From Lachnospiraceae bacterium (GTDB lineage: Bacteria; Bacillota; Clostridia; Lachnospirales; Lachnospiraceae), in contig JAAWBX010000036.1 of assembly GCA_022792885.1 (NCBI GenBank), positions 186,001 through 250,000 of the forward strand: a DNA stretch of 64,000 nucleotides, in the 5' to 3' direction. Made by a program: the position numbers and the translations under genes. Shown here piece by piece: positions 32,290-41,837 of this stretch. Numbering within the stretch: the stretch's first letter is position 1; every line of letters starts with the position of its first letter. The notes under the pieces were generated by a model. It saw only the letters and a program-made list of their open reading frames with translations. It searched no databases and was not told the origin of the DNA.

Positions 32290-33738
32290 TTATCTGCTCA
32301 GATAAGCGTCAAAAAGCTGCTTTGCCAGCGAAGTCGGTATCCCCCCTCCGTTTCCCGCATCCTCCAATACGATGCTGACCGCGATCGTCGGCTTTTCCGT
32401 CGGGGCAAATCCCACAAACCAGGCATGCGTATCCTCCAGTCCGGTCTGGTATTCCGCGCTGCCCGTCTTTCCGGCTGCCTGGTACTGATCCGACTGAAGA
32501 ATCGACGCAGTCCCCTGCCTGACCACGCCCGTCATCAGCTCTGTCAGGGTAGTCGCTTCCTCTTTGGTCATGAACGTCCCTCCGATTTCCGGCTGAAACC
32601 CTTTTACCGTCTGCCCCGCAGCCGTCTCAACCCGATCCACCAGATACGGTTTCATCGCCACACCGCCATTCGCGATAGCGGAAACGATCATGGCATTCTG
32701 CAAAGGCGTAATCAACGTTTTCCCCTGTCCGATCGAAGTCTGCATAACCTCCCAGGGTTCGGAAGAGGCATCCATCACAAAAGAACCGGATTTATTCGAA
32801 AGAAGGAACGGCATCTCCCGATTAAAAAGGAGCTCTTCCGCCGTTTCCCGGAAAACGGCCGGATCGATCGACATCCCAATCGAGGCAAACGAAGAGTTAC
32901 AGGACTGGGCAAACGCCGATCGCAGATTCATCAGGCCATGAGGATTCCTGTCAAAACAACGGATCGTCAAATCATTATAACGATAGTCTCCCTCGCAGTT
33001 ATAAGAAAAGCTGTCCAATACGGAAAATCCCTGATCCCGCAGATAAGCCAGGGCCGTCACGATCTTAAATGTCGATCCGGGCGGATACATCCCGGCCGTC
33101 GCCCGATTCAGGAGGTTGGAGGATTCCTCCGCCGAAACCAGCGTATCCCAGATGGCATCGATCTGATTCGGGTCAAAATCCGGCTTGGACACCATGGCCA
33201 GAATCTTCCCGGTCGCCGGCTCCATCACCACCACGGCTCCGTTATAGTCTCCCATGCCGTCATAAGCGATTCGCTGAAGCTCCGGATCCAACGTGGTTAT
33301 CACATTATCGCCCGGATTCTTCTTCCCCGACAGACCATTCGCCAATTGTTCCCACGGATTCACATGGGACTTCAGCAAATAAAAATTATACGCAGACTCC
33401 AGGCCGCTCTTCCCCTTGCTGCTGTACCCCAGAACATGGGCAAACAAGTTGCTGTAAGGATAACTTCGGGTTTCGTTCCCCAGCGCATCCGTCAGAGTCT
33501 CGGCCAGCACCGTCTTATCGCTGCTTAAAATCTTCCCCCTGATAACCGTATTGCCCAGAAGATCCTGCCTCGTATTATAGGCGCTGGTAATGTAGGTTTC
33601 GCTCTCCACATTCATAAAATAAATAAAATATCCGGTAAAACAACCGAAAATCAAGAGAAAAAAATAGGTTATCACCAGAATCTCCCGATTGGTCTTATTC
33701 TTTTTCGTCTTCTTTTTCTTCTTTTTTCTTTCCTTCAT
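32290..33738 (-). CDS. class B penicillin-binding protein (transpeptidase, PbpA-like)
   Basis: 482 residues, a small monofunctional transpeptidase. One N-terminal membrane helix (about 20-42) follows a very basic start (KKKKKKTKKNK). The transpeptidase motifs are STFK (SxxK), SCN and KTGSA. It forms crosslinks in peptidoglycan and should pair with the SEDS glycosyltransferase encoded 10 bases upstream. It lacks a PASTA domain. Compared with FtsI/SpoVD the N-terminal pedestal is short, as in PbpA of rodA-pbpA pairs. Confidence 0.92.
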   Translation of the reverse strand: MKERKKKKKKTKKNKTNREILVITYFFLLIFGCFTGYFIYFMNVESETYITSAYNTRQDLLGNTVIRGKILSSDKTVLAETLTDALGNETRSYPYSNLFAHVLGYSSKGKSGLESAYNFYLLKSHVNPWEQLANGLSGKKNPGDNVITTLDPELQRIAYDGMGDYNGAVVVMEPATGKILAMVSKPDFDPNQIDAIWDTLVSAEESSNLLNRATAGMYPPGSTFKIVTALAYLRDQGFSVLDSFSYNCEGDYRYNDLTIRCFDRNPHGLMNLRSAFAQSCNSSFASIGMSIDPAVFRETAEELLFNREMPFLLSNKSGSFVMDASSEPWEVMQTSIGQGKTLITPLQNAMIVSAIANGGVAMKPYLVDRVETAAGQTVKGFQPEIGGTFMTKEEATTLTELMTGVVRQGTASILQSDQYQAAGKTGSAEYQTGLEDTHAWFVGFAPTEKPTIAVSIVLEDAGNGGGIPTSLAKQLFDAYLSR

Positions 33739-33748
33739 GAAACGCCTT

Positions 33749-35158
33749 TCACCTTCTTCTTTGCACCGAACGGCCTTTCACCGTCTCCGCTCTCTGGCGC
33801 GCGATATACCGGCGCTGCTCGATCTCACGCTGCCGGATTTCTTCTTCCTCCTCCTTCTTCTCCTCTTCACGTTGGATATAGTAAGCCTGAATAATGGAAA
33901 AAGTCAAAAAAGTCGCCAGCGCCGAACTGCCCCCGTAACTGATCAGAGGAAGCGTCAGTCCCGTGGAAGGAATAAACTTTGTCACACCCCCCACATTGAT
34001 CAGCACCTGAACCCCATATACGGTTCCCAGACCGAAAACCAGAATCTTCTGAAAACGATCCTTCATCCAGGTGGACACCCAGAAAAATTGCAGAAGCATT
34101 TCCATGCAGATAAACACGAGACATAAAGCAAAAATACCGCCCATCTCCTCCGAAATGGCGGAAAACACAAAATCTTTGATGGCCACCGGAATGCTGCCGG
34201 CCTTCCCCTGATACAAACCGAGACCGAACCAGCCGCCCGTCCCGATCGCAAACAGGGATTGTAAAATCTGCCACCCGTCCCCGGTCACATCGATCCAAGG
34301 ATTTTGCCACACCTGCACGCGGGTCTGAACATGGGTAAACAGGCGATACGCCAGGACCGACGCCCCGCCGCCCGCCAGCAGCCCGATAAAAACATACAGA
34401 AAATTCTGAGTCGCCACCAACAACATACACAAATAGGAAATAAAGAAGATCAAAGCGCTTCCCAGATCCTTCGACAGTACCAGCACCAGCACATGAGCCG
34501 CCGCCACGACCGTCGTCAGTGAAACCCGTTTAAAAGAAGTATCCTTTCGCAACATGGACGCCACAAAAAACACAAAAGAAATCTTTACGAACTCCGAAGG
34601 CTGAATTGGCAGACCGATATTGCTCAAAGACAATTTGGCGCCGTACTCGGAACTTCCGGCCACCAAAACCAACGCCAGAAGCGCCAGGCCGATCAAGCCG
34701 TAAAGCCAGCATCCTTTCTCCCAGCTTCGAATCTGGCGCATGATATAGGGAACCAGAAGCGTCGCCAGCCCCGCCGCAACGACGATCATAAACTGATGAA
34801 TGGCTTTATCCGTATTTAGCCTGGCCTGAACAATAAACCCGATGCACAGAAGCATACAGGTATTATTCAAAATCAGACGGGAAGCGTTTTTATAAATTCC
34901 CCGCCAGAGAAGGATATAGGCTGTCAAAAATATCAGTTGCAGCACGTAAAACAACAGAATTTGTATATCGCCCGTCTGAAGATACAGAATCAGATTCCCC
35001 AGAAAATGCAGCAAAAACAGAAAAAAGCGCTGACTGTGACTGATCCTGGTTCTCCCCACATGACTTTTCATACGAAAATAGTACAAAGTAAAGACCGAAT
35101 ACAGCAACATCAAAAGAATCATCAGATACTTTGATAATTGAACAATTAAATGATTCAC
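33749..35158 (-). CDS. SEDS peptidoglycan polymerase (FtsW/RodA/SpoVE family)
   Basis: 469 residues, about twelve membrane helices. SEDS signatures: IQPSEFVKISFVF, the catalytic-Asp region SKDLGSALIFF, and near the end GVTKFIPSTGLTLPLISYGGSS. It polymerises lipid II into glycan strands with its cognate class B PBP next door. There are extra helices at the N terminus and a C-terminal tail that is first Glu-rich (EEEKKEEEEE) and then Arg-rich. The GTG start lies eight bases behind the U32 peptidase stop. Confidence 0.93.
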   Translation of the reverse strand: MNHLIVQLSKYLMILLMLLYSVFTLYYFRMKSHVGRTRISHSQRFFLFLLHFLGNLILYLQTGDIQILLFYVLQLIFLTAYILLWRGIYKNASRLILNNTCMLLCIGFIVQARLNTDKAIHQFMIVVAAGLATLLVPYIMRQIRSWEKGCWLYGLIGLALLALVLVAGSSEYGAKLSLSNIGLPIQPSEFVKISFVFFVASMLRKDTSFKRVSLTTVVAAAHVLVLVLSKDLGSALIFFISYLCMLLVATQNFLYVFIGLLAGGGASVLAYRLFTHVQTRVQVWQNPWIDVTGDGWQILQSLFAIGTGGWFGLGLYQGKAGSIPVAIKDFVFSAISEEMGGIFALCLVFICMEMLLQFFWVSTWMKDRFQKILVFGLGTVYGVQVLINVGGVTKFIPSTGLTLPLISYGGSSALATFLTFSIIQAYYIQREEEKKEEEEEIRQREIEQRRYIARQRAETVKGRSVQRRR

Positions 35159-35166
35159 TCACTCAC

Positions 35167-37422
35167 CTACCAAACACCCCGTCTGAAATGTCCCCGGGTA
35201 AAATCTTTGCCGGTTACCGACTCAACCGTTTCTTTTCCGATCCTTTTGTTTTCGGCTGTCTGATCTCCGGAAAACTCCGCGAGAAAAGAATCCAGGATCA
35301 CTTCCGCTTCCTCCAAAGACTCCTTTGTCAGGTGGATTCGATAAAAAGAAGCTCCGATTCCCTCCGCTTCCCTTCTGCAGCCATGAAGAGAAAGCGGTTT
35401 ACTGTTATACGTCACATTCACACATTCCGAACACCGGTTCCGAACCGGAAACACTTCCTTCTTCCGGTCCGTCAGCATAAGCCATCCCGGCTTGCCGGTA
35501 CAGCCGGCCGTCGTCTTCTGCACGCACCCGGCCGAAATCATGACCGGCAAATAACCATAAAGCAGAAGGCCGTCCCCCTCGCAGGAACGGTTCTCCAGCT
35601 CCTGACGGTTCAATTCATAAGGAAGTACGAACCGGTCGATCCCCAGGCTTTGCCAGGCTCTTCGCGCCCCCCGGTTCATCGTGTAGACGGAGGCTTCCCC
35701 GATTCGTTCCCCCTCCAATCCGACCTCATTCAGGAACCCGGCCTCGTCCAGGCCGCGAACCAAAAAACCGGCGAATCCGGCTTCCGCAAGAAGCTCCAGA
35801 TTTTCTTTCCATTTTACACGGGATTGTATCCGAAACACATACGGCATCCCAAGATAACACTTTTTGCCGCTCGCCCGGCACAGCGCCGCCGCCTCCTTCC
35901 AATCTTCCGGTTCCAGACAGGCATCATCCAACAAAACCGCGTCCACCGCCTCCCTGCTAAGTACAAGAGGCAGATAACGAGAATCTTCAATATATACCTG
36001 CCATTCCCGGCGAAGCGGTTCCTTCCGGACCTCTTTCAAAAAGTCCAGCCGACCCGAAACGCCGACCGGCGACGCTTTCTCTTTCGGAAGACATGCTCTC
36101 CGAAATCCCCCGGTTAAAACTTCCTCAAGATCCCGAAACGCCGACCGGCGCAGTTCATTCAAAACGCTTACCGGCACAAAAACATCCGGATCCATCTCCA
36201 CCTTCAACGCTTCCCATTCAAAAGGAGTATTCCCTGTTTTTTCGATTTGTCTGCGCAGTTCTTCCTCGCACAAAGGACGGTTTTTTGCCGTCTCCGCCGT
36301 TCCCGTTCCGGCCCGGCCGATAGCATCCCCGTGAAAAACCGTCAGCTCCAACGCTTCTCCCTTCTTAACCCGGACTACGCCCCGAATTTTTTCCTTCTGA
36401 ACCGGCTTCACAAAACGTTCTTCCAAAAAAGCCGGGATCTCCTCATGGACCCTGCGAAATTCCGGTTTTTCCTTTAACGCCACCATGTTCCGCCCGACTC
36501 TCCCGGTCAGATAGCCGTCCGTAAAACCTCCCCGGTCATAAAGTTCCTGCAAAAACTTCCGATCCTTTTCTTCCACCCGATAACCGGCCCGGCCTTCCTC
36601 GCAATACCGGTCCGCGTAAGCCCGATACACCGAAGTCACCCCGGCCGTATAAACCGGACTCTTCATTCTTCCCTCAATCTTTAGAGAATAAACGCCAGCC
36701 TCCAGGATATCCGGAAGAAGGGACAATCCGCACAGATCTTTCAGGCTCATCACGTAACCCGCCCCCGGCTTTGTCCTCCGCCCGCCCGAGACATCCGTCA
36801 CCTCATAGGGAAGACGGCAGGGACCGGCGCATCGCCCCCGGTTCCCGCTTCGCCCTCCGATAAAACTGCTTAACAGGCACTGCCCCGAATAACTGTAGCA
36901 CAAAGCCCCATGTATGAATACCTCCAATTCCGCCTTCGTCTCATCACAGATCGTCCGGATCTCCGGCAGAGAAAGCTCCCTGGCCGGTACGACCCGGGTA
37001 ATTCCCAGATCCGTCGCCGCTCGCACGCCCGAGGGACCCGTCACGGTCATCTGAGTGCTCCCGTGAAGAGGCAGTCCCGGAAAATACTCCCGCAAAAACG
37101 AAAGCACACCCAAATCCTGCACGATCACGCCGTCCAGCCCCTGTTCGTACAGCGGACGAACATAATCGTACAATTCTTTTTCCCGTTCTTCCTCTTTCAG
37201 CAAAGTATTCAACGTCAAATACAGACGGCGGCCATGAAAATGCGCATAATCAATAGCCTCCAGAAATTCTTTTTCTTCCGGATTCTCCGCATAGGCCCTG
37301 GCGCCAAAACGGCGGCCTCCCATATAAACCGCGTCCGCCCCGGCGGAAAAGGCCGCCCGCATACTCGCCACCGATCCCGCCGGCGAAAGAATCTCAACCC
37401 GGTCTGCATACTTCAATCTCAT
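35167..37422 (-). CDS. U32 family peptidase-like RNA hydroxylation protein (RlhA/TrhP type)
   Basis: 751 residues. N-terminal U32 domain with ILSPAGSVASMRAAFSAGADAVY, the HGSTQMTV strand and the cysteine set CYSYSGQCLLSSFIGGRSGNRGRC, which binds an iron-sulfur cluster in relatives. Members with this architecture (RlhA, TrhP/YegQ) hydroxylate rRNA or tRNA in place of acting as true proteases. The long C-terminal half (from about 400) has a second, divergent domain (DUF3656 type) and two more Cys near CVQKTTAGC and NRCSECVNV. Confidence 0.88.
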   Translation of the reverse strand: MRLKYADRVEILSPAGSVASMRAAFSAGADAVYMGGRRFGARAYAENPEEKEFLEAIDYAHFHGRRLYLTLNTLLKEEEREKELYDYVRPLYEQGLDGVIVQDLGVLSFLREYFPGLPLHGSTQMTVTGPSGVRAATDLGITRVVPARELSLPEIRTICDETKAELEVFIHGALCYSYSGQCLLSSFIGGRSGNRGRCAGPCRLPYEVTDVSGGRRTKPGAGYVMSLKDLCGLSLLPDILEAGVYSLKIEGRMKSPVYTAGVTSVYRAYADRYCEEGRAGYRVEEKDRKFLQELYDRGGFTDGYLTGRVGRNMVALKEKPEFRRVHEEIPAFLEERFVKPVQKEKIRGVVRVKKGEALELTVFHGDAIGRAGTGTAETAKNRPLCEEELRRQIEKTGNTPFEWEALKVEMDPDVFVPVSVLNELRRSAFRDLEEVLTGGFRRACLPKEKASPVGVSGRLDFLKEVRKEPLRREWQVYIEDSRYLPLVLSREAVDAVLLDDACLEPEDWKEAAALCRASGKKCYLGMPYVFRIQSRVKWKENLELLAEAGFAGFLVRGLDEAGFLNEVGLEGERIGEASVYTMNRGARRAWQSLGIDRFVLPYELNRQELENRSCEGDGLLLYGYLPVMISAGCVQKTTAGCTGKPGWLMLTDRKKEVFPVRNRCSECVNVTYNSKPLSLHGCRREAEGIGASFYRIHLTKESLEEAEVILDSFLAEFSGDQTAENKRIGKETVESVTGKDFTRGHFRRGVW

Positions 37423-37434
37423 CTTGCCTCTCCT

Positions 37435-37509
37435 GTGTACCCGGAAGGGGATACCTTATGAAACGCCGAACGGCGACACGGGGTACCCGGAGGGTATATC
37501 TTGTGAAAC
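37435..37509. repeat. two imperfect tandem copies of a ~30-bp stem-loop sequence
   Basis: Copy A (37435-37464) begins GTGTACCCGG and ends TATGAAAC; copy B (37481-37509) begins GGGTACCCGG and ends TGTGAAAC. They agree at about four of five positions. Each contains a small inverted repeat (copy B: TACCC, GGA, GGGTA). They lie between zapA and the U32 gene and encode nothing visible. They could be a dispersed intergenic repeat family. Confidence 0.5.
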
Positions 37510-37535
37510 ACTGCAAAGCTCGGCACAGACACGGA

Positions 37536-37928
37536 TCATCGATCCCCGCCGCTCCGGTCCGGACGCTTCTCAAGTTCCTGTATCCTCTCCTGAGCCCGAA
37601 TCAATTCCTTCTCCAAGTTCTCTTTCTTTAACTGCGTCGTTACCAGCGCATGCTTCAGATTATAAACCTCTCTTTCCATATCCAGGTTTTTCTTCTCCGA
37701 CTCATCCAACTGCTTCTCGACGCGAAAATAATCGTCCGCCACGTTCAATTCCAGCAAAACCGCCTGATCTTCCGGGCTCTGTTTCACAAAGCCTTCCACT
37801 TTTTGCAGCTCCTCGTACTTCCCGTTCAGATAGGCCGCCACTCTCTGAAGATAATCTTCTTCCTCATATCCACCCAGCGTATAAACCTTACCGGCGATAA
37901 TCACATCTGTGAAATTTTTGGAACCCAC
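37536..37928 (-). CDS. zapA: cell division protein ZapA
   Basis: 130 residues. N-terminal ZapA domain (NFTDVIIAGKVYTLGGYEEEDYLQRVAAYLN) and a long coiled coil from about residue 60 to 115. ZapA crosslinks FtsZ filaments at the division ring. GTG start with AGGAGGGG upstream. The C-terminal coil is longer than in E. coli ZapA, as usual for Clostridia. Confidence 0.9.
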   Translation of the reverse strand: MGSKNFTDVIIAGKVYTLGGYEEEDYLQRVAAYLNGKYEELQKVEGFVKQSPEDQAVLLELNVADDYFRVEKQLDESEKKNLDMEREVYNLKHALVTTQLKKENLEKELIRAQERIQELEKRPDRSGGDR

Positions 37929-38022
37929 GTCGGTCCCCTCCTAATCTTTATTCTAACGACTGCCCGCCACCTCTTCCCGCAGCCTTTTTCCTATTATATA
38001 CGAAATCCCCGATTAAGACAAC

Positions 38023-39018
38023 TTATAAATCCGAGAGGCCCAGATGATGATAGGCCCGTTTTGTGGCCATCCTCCCTCTGGGCGTCCGGTTCAAAAATCC
38101 CTGCTGAATCAGATAAGGTTCACAAACATCCTCCAGTGTCCCCACATCCTCGCCGAGCGCGGAAGCCAGCGTTTCCAATCCTACCGGTCCGCCGCCGAAC
38201 TTCTCAATCACCGTGCGCAAAACGTTCCGATCCATATGATCCAACCCGTCCTTATCCACATCCAGAACGTCCAGCGCGTAATCGGCCGCTTCCGCCGTGA
38301 TCTTCCCTTCATACATGATCTGCGCAAAATCCCTTACTCTCTTCAGCAGCCGGTTCGCCAGCCTCGGCGTGCCTCTGGAACGGGAAGCGATCTGCCTGGC
38401 CCCGTCCGCCTCAATCACCACGCCCAAAACCGAGGCCGAACGGAGCACGATCTCCTCCAGCTCCTCGTCCGTATAAAACTCCAGCCTGTGCATCACTCCG
38501 AAGCGATCCCGCAAAGGGGCCGTCAAAAGCCCGGCTCTTGTCGTGGCGCCTACCAAAGTAAATTTCGGCAGATCCAGACGGATCGAACGCGCCGTCGTAC
38601 CTTTCCCGATCACAATATCGATCGCAAAATCTTCCATGGCCGGATACAAAACTTCTTCCACCTGCCGGTTCAGCCGGTGAATCTCATCCACAAACAGAAC
38701 GTCGCCTTCCTTCAAATTATTTAAAATCGCAGCCATCTCCCCCGGCTTTTCAATCGCCGGCCCCGCCGTTATCTTCATATTCACGCCCATCTCATTGGCA
38801 ATGATGCCGGCCAGCGTCGTCTTTCCCAGGCCCGGCGGCCCGTAAAACAGCACATGATCCAAAGGCTCGTTCCTTTTTTTCGCCGCCTCGATATAAATCT
38901 TCAGAGTCTCTTTCGCTTTCTGCTGGCCAATGTAATCTTTCAGAAACTGGGGCCTTAAATGACTCTCAATCCGGACATCCTCCTCCGTCAATTCTGTGGT
39001 AATGATTCGTTTTGCCAT
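38023..39018 (-). CDS. ruvB: Holliday junction helicase subunit RuvB
   Basis: 331 residues. AAA+ motor: Walker [10 protein letters not shown], Walker B FVDEIHRL, sensor 1 GATTRAG and arginine finger region PLRDRFGV; C-terminal winged helix ends [14 protein letters not shown]. It drives branch migration with RuvA, encoded 49 bases upstream. Confidence 0.98.
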   Translation of the reverse strand: MAKRIITTELTEEDVRIESHLRPQFLKDYIGQQKAKETLKIYIEAAKKRNEPLDHVLFYGPPGLGKTTLAGIIANEMGVNMKITAGPAIEKPGEMAAILNNLKEGDVLFVDEIHRLNRQVEEVLYPAMEDFAIDIVIGKGTTARSIRLDLPKFTLVGATTRAGLLTAPLRDRFGVMHRLEFYTDEELEEIVLRSASVLGVVIEADGARQIASRSRGTPRLANRLLKRVRDFAQIMYEGKITAEAADYALDVLDVDKDGLDHMDRNVLRTVIEKFGGGPVGLETLASALGEDVGTLEDVCEPYLIQQGFLNRTPRGRMATKRAYHHLGLSDL

Positions 39019-39067
39019 GAAATTCTCACATCCTCCGTCCTCTTGACCCGCTCCGCCTTCAATCCGT

Positions 39068-39673
39068 CTACATTCCGCTTAAATTCCGCAACGCCAGCTT
39101 CAAAAATTCCTCCGCCGAAGCATCTCCGGGCGCCTCCGCGGAGCGAACCGCCTTCATTGCCTCCGAAGGAGAATAACCGAGAGCCGTCAATGCCTCAACC
39201 GCCTCATCCCTTCCGTCTCCCCGGGCCGCCCCGGAAACGAACGCCGGTTCCTCCCGCCGTTCCCCCATTCTCAGCTTCATCTTATCTTTCAGTTCCAAAA
39301 TCAGTTTCTGCGCCGTCTTTTTCCCGACCCCGGGCGCTTCCGAGATCGCCTTTACATCCTCCGACAGCACCGCAAAACGAAGGTCATCCGGCGGAAGAGC
39401 CGACAAAATGCCAAGCCCGACCTTCGGTCCGACCCCGCTGACCGTAATCAGCATCTTAAAAATATCCCGTTCATCCCTGCTTAAAAAGCCGTACAGACTC
39501 ACCGCATCCTCCCGAACCGACATATGCGTGTAAATGGTTACTTCACAGCCGGCCGGCGGCAGCTTTCCGGCCGAGGATGCCGGAATCCGAATCTGATAAC
39601 CGATCCCCTGACAATCCAATACGACCCAATCCTCGGAAATCTCCGCCAACTCCCCGCGAACAAAATATATCAT
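39068..39673 (-). CDS. ruvA: Holliday junction DNA-binding subunit RuvA
   Basis: 201 residues. N-terminal OB fold ([12 protein letters not shown]), helix-hairpin-helix pairs ([17 protein letters not shown] [11 protein letters not shown] and [13 protein letters not shown]), and a C-terminal RuvB-binding domain with [16 protein letters not shown]. No ruvC is present, as usual in Firmicutes. Confidence 0.97.
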   Translation of the reverse strand: MIYFVRGELAEISEDWVVLDCQGIGYQIRIPASSAGKLPPAGCEVTIYTHMSVREDAVSLYGFLSRDERDIFKMLITVSGVGPKVGLGILSALPPDDLRFAVLSEDVKAISEAPGVGKKTAQKLILELKDKMKLRMGERREEPAFVSGAARGDGRDEAVEALTALGYSPSEAMKAVRSAEAPGDASAEEFLKLALRNLSGM

Positions 39674-39719
39674 AATCGCTTCCCCCGATCGTTTTCGTTA
39701 TGAAAATCGCTCCCGCCTA

Positions 39720-39748
39720 ACTATAGCACATTCTTCCCGGAAAAGCAA
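39720..39748 (-). promoter_or_regulatory. promoter of ruvAB
   Basis: TTGCTT, 17-base spacer, TATAGT on the minus strand, about 47 bases before ruvA and behind the hypE stop. Confidence 0.7.
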
Positions 39749-39783
39749 GAAAATCCGTACATTTGTTCGTATCCGGCGATTTT

Positions 39784-40788
39784 TCAGCAAATCCTGGGCA
39801 ATAATTCTCCTCCCGGCTCCGGCAGAAACGTTTTCGCTCCGATTCTTGTCTCAAGTACCACCCGGCCCGGATGTTCTCCGGTCACCTCCCCGATCCTGGC
39901 AGCGTGTTTTCCCTCCTCCGTCCGATGTAAAACCTCCAAAATCGCTTCCGCATTCTCCTTCGGCGTAATCACAACGAGCCGCCCCTCACAGGCCAGATAC
40001 AACGGCTCCAGCCCCAACATCCGGCAGACCCCGTCCACCTCGGGAAGAACCGGGACAGCTTCCGACTTCAGAGAAATGCCGACCCCGCTCTCGGCGGCAA
40101 TCTCATAAAGTACCGTCCCGACTCCGCCCCGGGTCGCGTCCCGGATCACATGTATCTCTTTGGTCTTTTTAAGCGCCGCTTCCGTCAGCTGCCACAAAGG
40201 CGCGCAATCGCTCGTCACTTCCGCTTCCAGTCCGAAATCGTCCCGGGCCAGAAGAATCGTACAGCCATGCCGTCCGATATCCCCGGTAACCAAAATCGCA
40301 TCCCCGGGGGCAGCCAAATTCCCGGCCAGCCGCACGCCGTCCTGCACCTGCCCCACGCCGGTCGTCGTAATAAAAACACCGTCCGCCTGCCCTCGTCCGG
40401 CCACCTTGGTGTCGCCGGCTACAATGAAAACCCCGGCTTTTTTCGCCGTTTCCGCCATGGAAACCGCAATCCTCTCCAAGCTCTCCAGAGAAAACCCCTC
40501 CTCAATTACAAAAGCGCAGGAAAGATACAACGGTTTCGCCCCCATACAGGCAAGATCGTTGACCGTGCCGCAGACGGCCAGTTTCCCGATATCCCCGCCC
40601 GGAAAAAGGAACGGAGACACAATAAAACTGTCCGTCGTCATCGCCATTTTACCGACGGGCGGCGGCAAAACGGCCGCGTCGTCCGCCGTCAGAAACGGAT
40701 TCGCAAAATGAGCCTTGAAAATCCGATCGATCAGCTCCGACGTCTGCCTTCCACCGGCCCCCTGGGCCAAAGTTACCGTTCGATTCAT
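39784..40788 (-). CDS. hypE: hydrogenase maturation protein HypE
   Basis: 334 residues. PurM-like ATPase: TLAQGAGGRQTSELI at the start, DDAAVLP and VAGDTKVAGRG as ATP/metal motifs. It ends LLPRIC; the last Cys is the residue whose thiocarboxamide is dehydrated to thiocyanate, the CN- source of the active site. The start at 40788 overlaps the hypD stop (ATGA) and has GGAGGG upstream. It lies last in hypF-hypD-hypE. Confidence 0.97.
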   Translation of the reverse strand: MNRTVTLAQGAGGRQTSELIDRIFKAHFANPFLTADDAAVLPPPVGKMAMTTDSFIVSPFLFPGGDIGKLAVCGTVNDLACMGAKPLYLSCAFVIEEGFSLESLERIAVSMAETAKKAGVFIVAGDTKVAGRGQADGVFITTTGVGQVQDGVRLAGNLAAPGDAILVTGDIGRHGCTILLARDDFGLEAEVTSDCAPLWQLTEAALKKTKEIHVIRDATRGGVGTVLYEIAAESGVGISLKSEAVPVLPEVDGVCRMLGLEPLYLACEGRLVVITPKENAEAILEVLHRTEEGKHAARIGEVTGEHPGRVVLETRIGAKTFLPEPGGELLPRIC

Positions 40789-41831
40789 ATCTGAAACCCT
40801 CCATACTGATAATAGGCCGAACAGGCTCCCTCTCCGGAAACCATACAGGCGCCGACCGGATGCGACGGTGCGCACGCCCCGCCGAACAGCGGACAATCCA
40901 CCGGCCGGCAGCTTCCCTGAAGGACCTCCCCGCAGCGGCAGGCCGGGTGGTTGTGTCCGACAATCTTTGGCATGTCAAACCGTTTCCTCGCGTCAAAATC
41001 TTTCCAGGATTCCCGCAGCGTCAGGCCCGAATCGGAAATCCGTCCAAGCCCCCGCCATTCCCCGTCGCAAACCGTCATCAGCCGGTCCACCAGTTCCTGC
41101 GCCTCCCGGTTCCCCTCTTTTTTAACCACGCCGGGATAACAATTCGCAAAAAAAGGACGCCCCTTTAAAAAGCCCAGAAGAGCCACCGCCAGAGCCCTCA
41201 GAAGTTCTTCCGCCCGGAAGCCGGCCACCACGCCGCTGATCCCGTCCCGCACCAGATCCTCGCAGACCCTCGTGCCTGCAACCGCATTTACATGCCCCGG
41301 ATAAAGGAATACATCCGCGCTTTCTTTTAAAGCCTCATAAGCCTTCGGCATGGTTTTGTTTGCAGTCAGAAGAGAAAAATTCCCGATCCCCGATTCTTTT
41401 GCCAGGGAAACCGCCAGACAGGCGGCCGGCGTCGTCGTTTCAAATCCCACCGACAAAAAAACAACTTCTTCTTCCGGATGCGCCTTCGCATAATCCACCG
41501 CATCCATCGGAGAATAAACGATCTTCACACGATGCCCTTTCGACCGGAGATCCGCCAGACTCATCCGGCTTCCCGGCACCCGGACGAGATCGCCGAACGT
41601 ACAGATCGTAACCGCTTTCTCTTCCGCCAGCCAGATTGCCTCGTCCAAAAAACCGCAGGGGGTCACACAGACCGGACAGCCGGGCCCCGAGATCAGAGTC
41701 ACCGCTTCCGGCAGGATATTCCGAATCCCGAGTTTAAAAATTTCGTGCGTATGCGTTCCGCAGACCTCCATGATTCGCACGCGAGGCCCTTTATAAGATT
41801 CGATCCATTCCCTGGCATGCATTTCGTTCAT
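40785..41831 (-). CDS. hypD: hydrogenase maturation protein HypD
   Basis: 348 residues. Conserved Cys motifs include MEVCGTHTHEIF, GPGCPVCVTPCGFLD and a C-terminal set (HPACRCGEVL, CRPVDCPLFG) that holds a [4Fe-4S] cluster. HypD with HypC is the scaffold where Fe(CN)2CO is assembled. It starts six bases behind the hypF stop. Confidence 0.97.
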   Translation of the reverse strand: MNEMHAREWIESYKGPRVRIMEVCGTHTHEIFKLGIRNILPEAVTLISGPGCPVCVTPCGFLDEAIWLAEEKAVTICTFGDLVRVPGSRMSLADLRSKGHRVKIVYSPMDAVDYAKAHPEEEVVFLSVGFETTTPAACLAVSLAKESGIGNFSLLTANKTMPKAYEALKESADVFLYPGHVNAVAGTRVCEDLVRDGISGVVAGFRAEELLRALAVALLGFLKGRPFFANCYPGVVKKEGNREAQELVDRLMTVCDGEWRGLGRISDSGLTLRESWKDFDARKRFDMPKIVGHNHPACRCGEVLQGSCRPVDCPLFGGACAPSHPVGACMVSGEGACSAYYQYGGFQI

Positions 41832-41837
41832 TCCGTC

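Noticed and set aside
31819..33528. A 569-codon open frame on the plus strand opposite the NUDIX and PBP genes.
   Set aside because: It spans two well-supported minus-strand genes and their promoter region, has no ribosome binding site and its product is Arg/His/Pro-rich low-complexity sequence, typical of an antisense shadow.
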